From assembly GCF_016863335.1 (NCBI RefSeq), contig NZ_BOOR01000048.1:1-64000 (forward strand): a stretch of DNA of 64,000 nucleotides, given 5' to 3'. The notes under the pieces are model-generated. The model saw only the letters and a list, made by a program, of their open reading frames with translations. It did not search any database and was not told where the DNA came from. Below, one piece after another: positions 62,339 through 64,000 of the stretch (the stretch's first letter is position 1; the number at the start of each line of letters is the position of its first letter). The translations under genes were made by a program, and so were the position numbers. This stretch comes from Planotetraspora thailandica. GTDB taxonomy: Bacteria; Actinomycetota; Actinomycetes; Streptosporangiales; Streptosporangiaceae.

Positions 62339-64000
62339 TCAGCCGCGCCCGCAACGGATGTCCGGGCAGGTCAGCATGTGAAAGAAGTTGTCGTCTTCCG
62401 TGTTGGCCCTGCCGAACCAGACCAGGTGCGGCAGATGGTCGGGACCGACGGCGAAGTCGAGATGGCCGGCGCTTGCCAGGCCCTGGATGAGGCGGATCGC
62501 CGTGCGGCGGGTGCAGCCGTCGTCTTCGCAGACCAGCATGATCAGCGATAGGTCGTCACGGCCTACGTAGTATCCCGCGAGCAGGAGCCGGCCGCGTGGG
62601 TCGAGTGCCAGGCCCGGCGCGCCGATCGCGTCGAGTTCGCGCACCTCCACCCGGCGCGGTGTGCCCGAACATGTCGTATCCGTGCAGATGAGGATCTGCG
62701 TCGAATCCTCGTCGTCATGGTCGTCGCCGTTGTAGACGAGGACGGGCCTGCTGTCCGGCCTGACGGCGATCTGGAGCCGCAGCGATCGATACCGCCAGCC
62801 GTACGTCTGCGACGACGGATCATGAGGGTGGACGATCGGATGCGCGCAGGTGGGGGAGTCGCAGGTCGCCACGGTGACTTTCCCGGTCACGCGCTCTATG
62901 TAGGCGACCACAGGCCGCCCGTCTGCGGTCGCGGTGACTGCGAGGATGCGGTTGTCCACGTTCACGTCGGTGCTGTCAGGATCGGTGCCGCCGAGCCGGG
63001 TCGTCCGCGGGTTCGCGCACGTGACGTCGCGGCACAACGTGAGCTCCGCAGAGGCGGTGGACCGGTCGCTGGAGGGGGCGATCGAGGCGATCGCGATGCC
63101 GTCCGGCGTGGCGACGGCGGCGGCGTGCACATGGAGCCAGCCCTTCTCGGCGACCCGGAGCGGTCTTACTGACCGCTTCGCGCAGCCCTGCGGCCGGCAG
63201 GAGAACATCTCCAGCTCCATGCGGTCGCCACCCGTCCCGACCCAGCCCGCGACGACCAGGGTGCCGTCAGCGATCACCGTGGCGGCGGGATGGAGGTCGA
63301 AATACTCCTCCAGCGTGGTCGTGCTGTGGCTTGCGCAGGTGCCGTCCCCGCAGAAGGTGAGCTGGGGCAGGCCGTCGGCGATCATGATCACCGGACGGCC
63401 CGCGGGACCGAAGGCGATCTGTGCCGTCGGACGGCTCCTGTCGAGGTCCGGGCCGCTGATCGCGTTGTCGATCACGTTGGCCAGCGAGAGCGGGTTGACG
63501 ACGATGAAGCCGCCGTACAGCAGGCCGGGGAGCACAGCGGCCACCAGCGGCCACCGCAGGCGCGCAGGCGGGCGCACAGGAAGTGCCGAGGATCCGTTCT
63601 CCTCGTACGGAGCCTCGCCAGGCGCCATCTCCGCGGAGCCCTTCAGTTCGCGCAGACGGACGTAGCAGAGGGCCGGCACGGCCACCTGGAACGGCGCCAG
63701 GAGCACCGAGACGATCATCCGTACGGCGTCGATGGCGGGAACGCCCTCCGGCGGCAGCACCATGCTCAGCCCGTACAGGGCCACCAGCGGACGCCCACCA
63801 GTCCCACCGCGATCCTGCGGAACGTTCCGCCGAAGTCGCGCGAGAGCAGGTCGTAGGCCGTGCGGACCGGGGGGACGCCGTCGGCCAGCGCGGTCCACGC
63901 GATCATGCCGGCCAAGAGGATGAGGCCGCCCGGAATCGCGACGACCAGTCCCGGCGCAAGGGATCCCGACGCGGCGTACAACCACGCGGTGAACGCCGCC
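62339..64000 (-). pseudogene. membrane protein with repeated extracytoplasmic domain, frameshifted, 5' end outside window
   Basis: The 3' part, read from about 63800 to 62339, has two hydrophobic stretches (SVLLAPFQVAVPALCYV and a TM near LVAAVLPGLLYGGFIVV) and then a 330-residue domain of repeated Cys pairs of the form TLCRDVTC, TCDSPTC and ICTDTTC, each with a VVAY or LVY strand. This suggests a beta-propeller-like repeat. The 5' part, in another frame from 64000 to 63766, is a membrane segment (APGLVVAIPGGLILLAGMIAW, RRIAVGLVG) that should lead directly into the 3' frame near 63780-63800. A single missing base would restore continuity. A start at ATG 63763 would save the second part alone. 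Confidence 0.7.

Overview
The window is very GC-rich DNA with strong G/C bias at third codon positions, frequent GTG and TTG starts, and several genes with a -10 box directly before the start codon and no ribosome binding site (leaderless mRNA). Gene content (SARP-AAA-TPR regulator, eukaryotic-type Ser/Thr kinase, LCP protein, GpgS, RamB-like regulator, DUF3052, MsiK-like sugar ATPase) points to a filamentous actinomycete. An Entner-Doudoroff operon and the overall gene mix fit Streptosporangiaceae (Nonomuraea and relatives); this placement is inference from content.

Layout. 1-3.6 kb: end of a sialic/nonulosonic acid locus, with a repeat-tailed upstream protein, a putative glycosyltransferase and a three-domain CMP-sialate synthetase/HAD phosphatase/NeuB fusion. 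4-6.3 kb: orphan sensor kinase and ACT protein. 6.3-17 kb: sugar catabolism, with an MsiK-type ATPase, a GH13 alpha-glucosidase, a LacI regulator, the overlapping operon zwf-edd-glk-eda and a divergent ROK regulator. Imported alpha-glucosides could be cut to glucose, phosphorylated by Glk and taken through the Entner-Doudoroff route. 17-18.4 kb: a DUF2470 protein and a zinc-ligand-free ribosomal protein S4 paralogue share an IdeR/DtxR-type iron-box region. 18.4-33.7 kb: P-loop protein, LCP protein, LysR regulator, FolP2-like protein, PLP lyase, three-gene ABC exporter, DUF3052, esterase, STPK, ABC ATPase and a NarL-type two-component pair. 33.8-40 kb: aceA divergent from a RamB-like regulator, then gpgS, acyl-CoA dehydrogenase and HAD hydrolase. 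40-41.5 kb: TetR/SDR pair with an operator array.

41.6-45.6 kb is the most unusual block. It is a compact minus-strand operon encoding a Nudix-winged-helix (NrtR-like) regulator, a purine-nucleosidase-like enzyme and a four-helix membrane protein. The enzyme and the membrane protein share a 21-residue segment (12 identities) resembling RHIM/PP-like bacterial amyloid signalling motifs. I read this as a candidate immune or cell-death module in which a nucleotide-cleaving effector and a membrane partner communicate by amyloid templating.

45.7-64 kb is an accessory-looking tail: an APH-like kinase, small hypotheticals, a frameshifted epoxide hydrolase, a MarR regulator, a 4.46-kb segment bracketed by near-identical inverted IS ends and containing a DinB protein, a SARP regulator and a transposase remnant, a PrmC-like methyltransferase with a foldable leader, a lipoprotein, a YdeI protein, a secreted M14 carboxypeptidase with a large insertion, an AraC/SDR pair, a YcaQ-type glycosylase, and a frameshifted membrane protein running off the right edge. 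I saw no tRNA, rRNA, CRISPR array or prophage.
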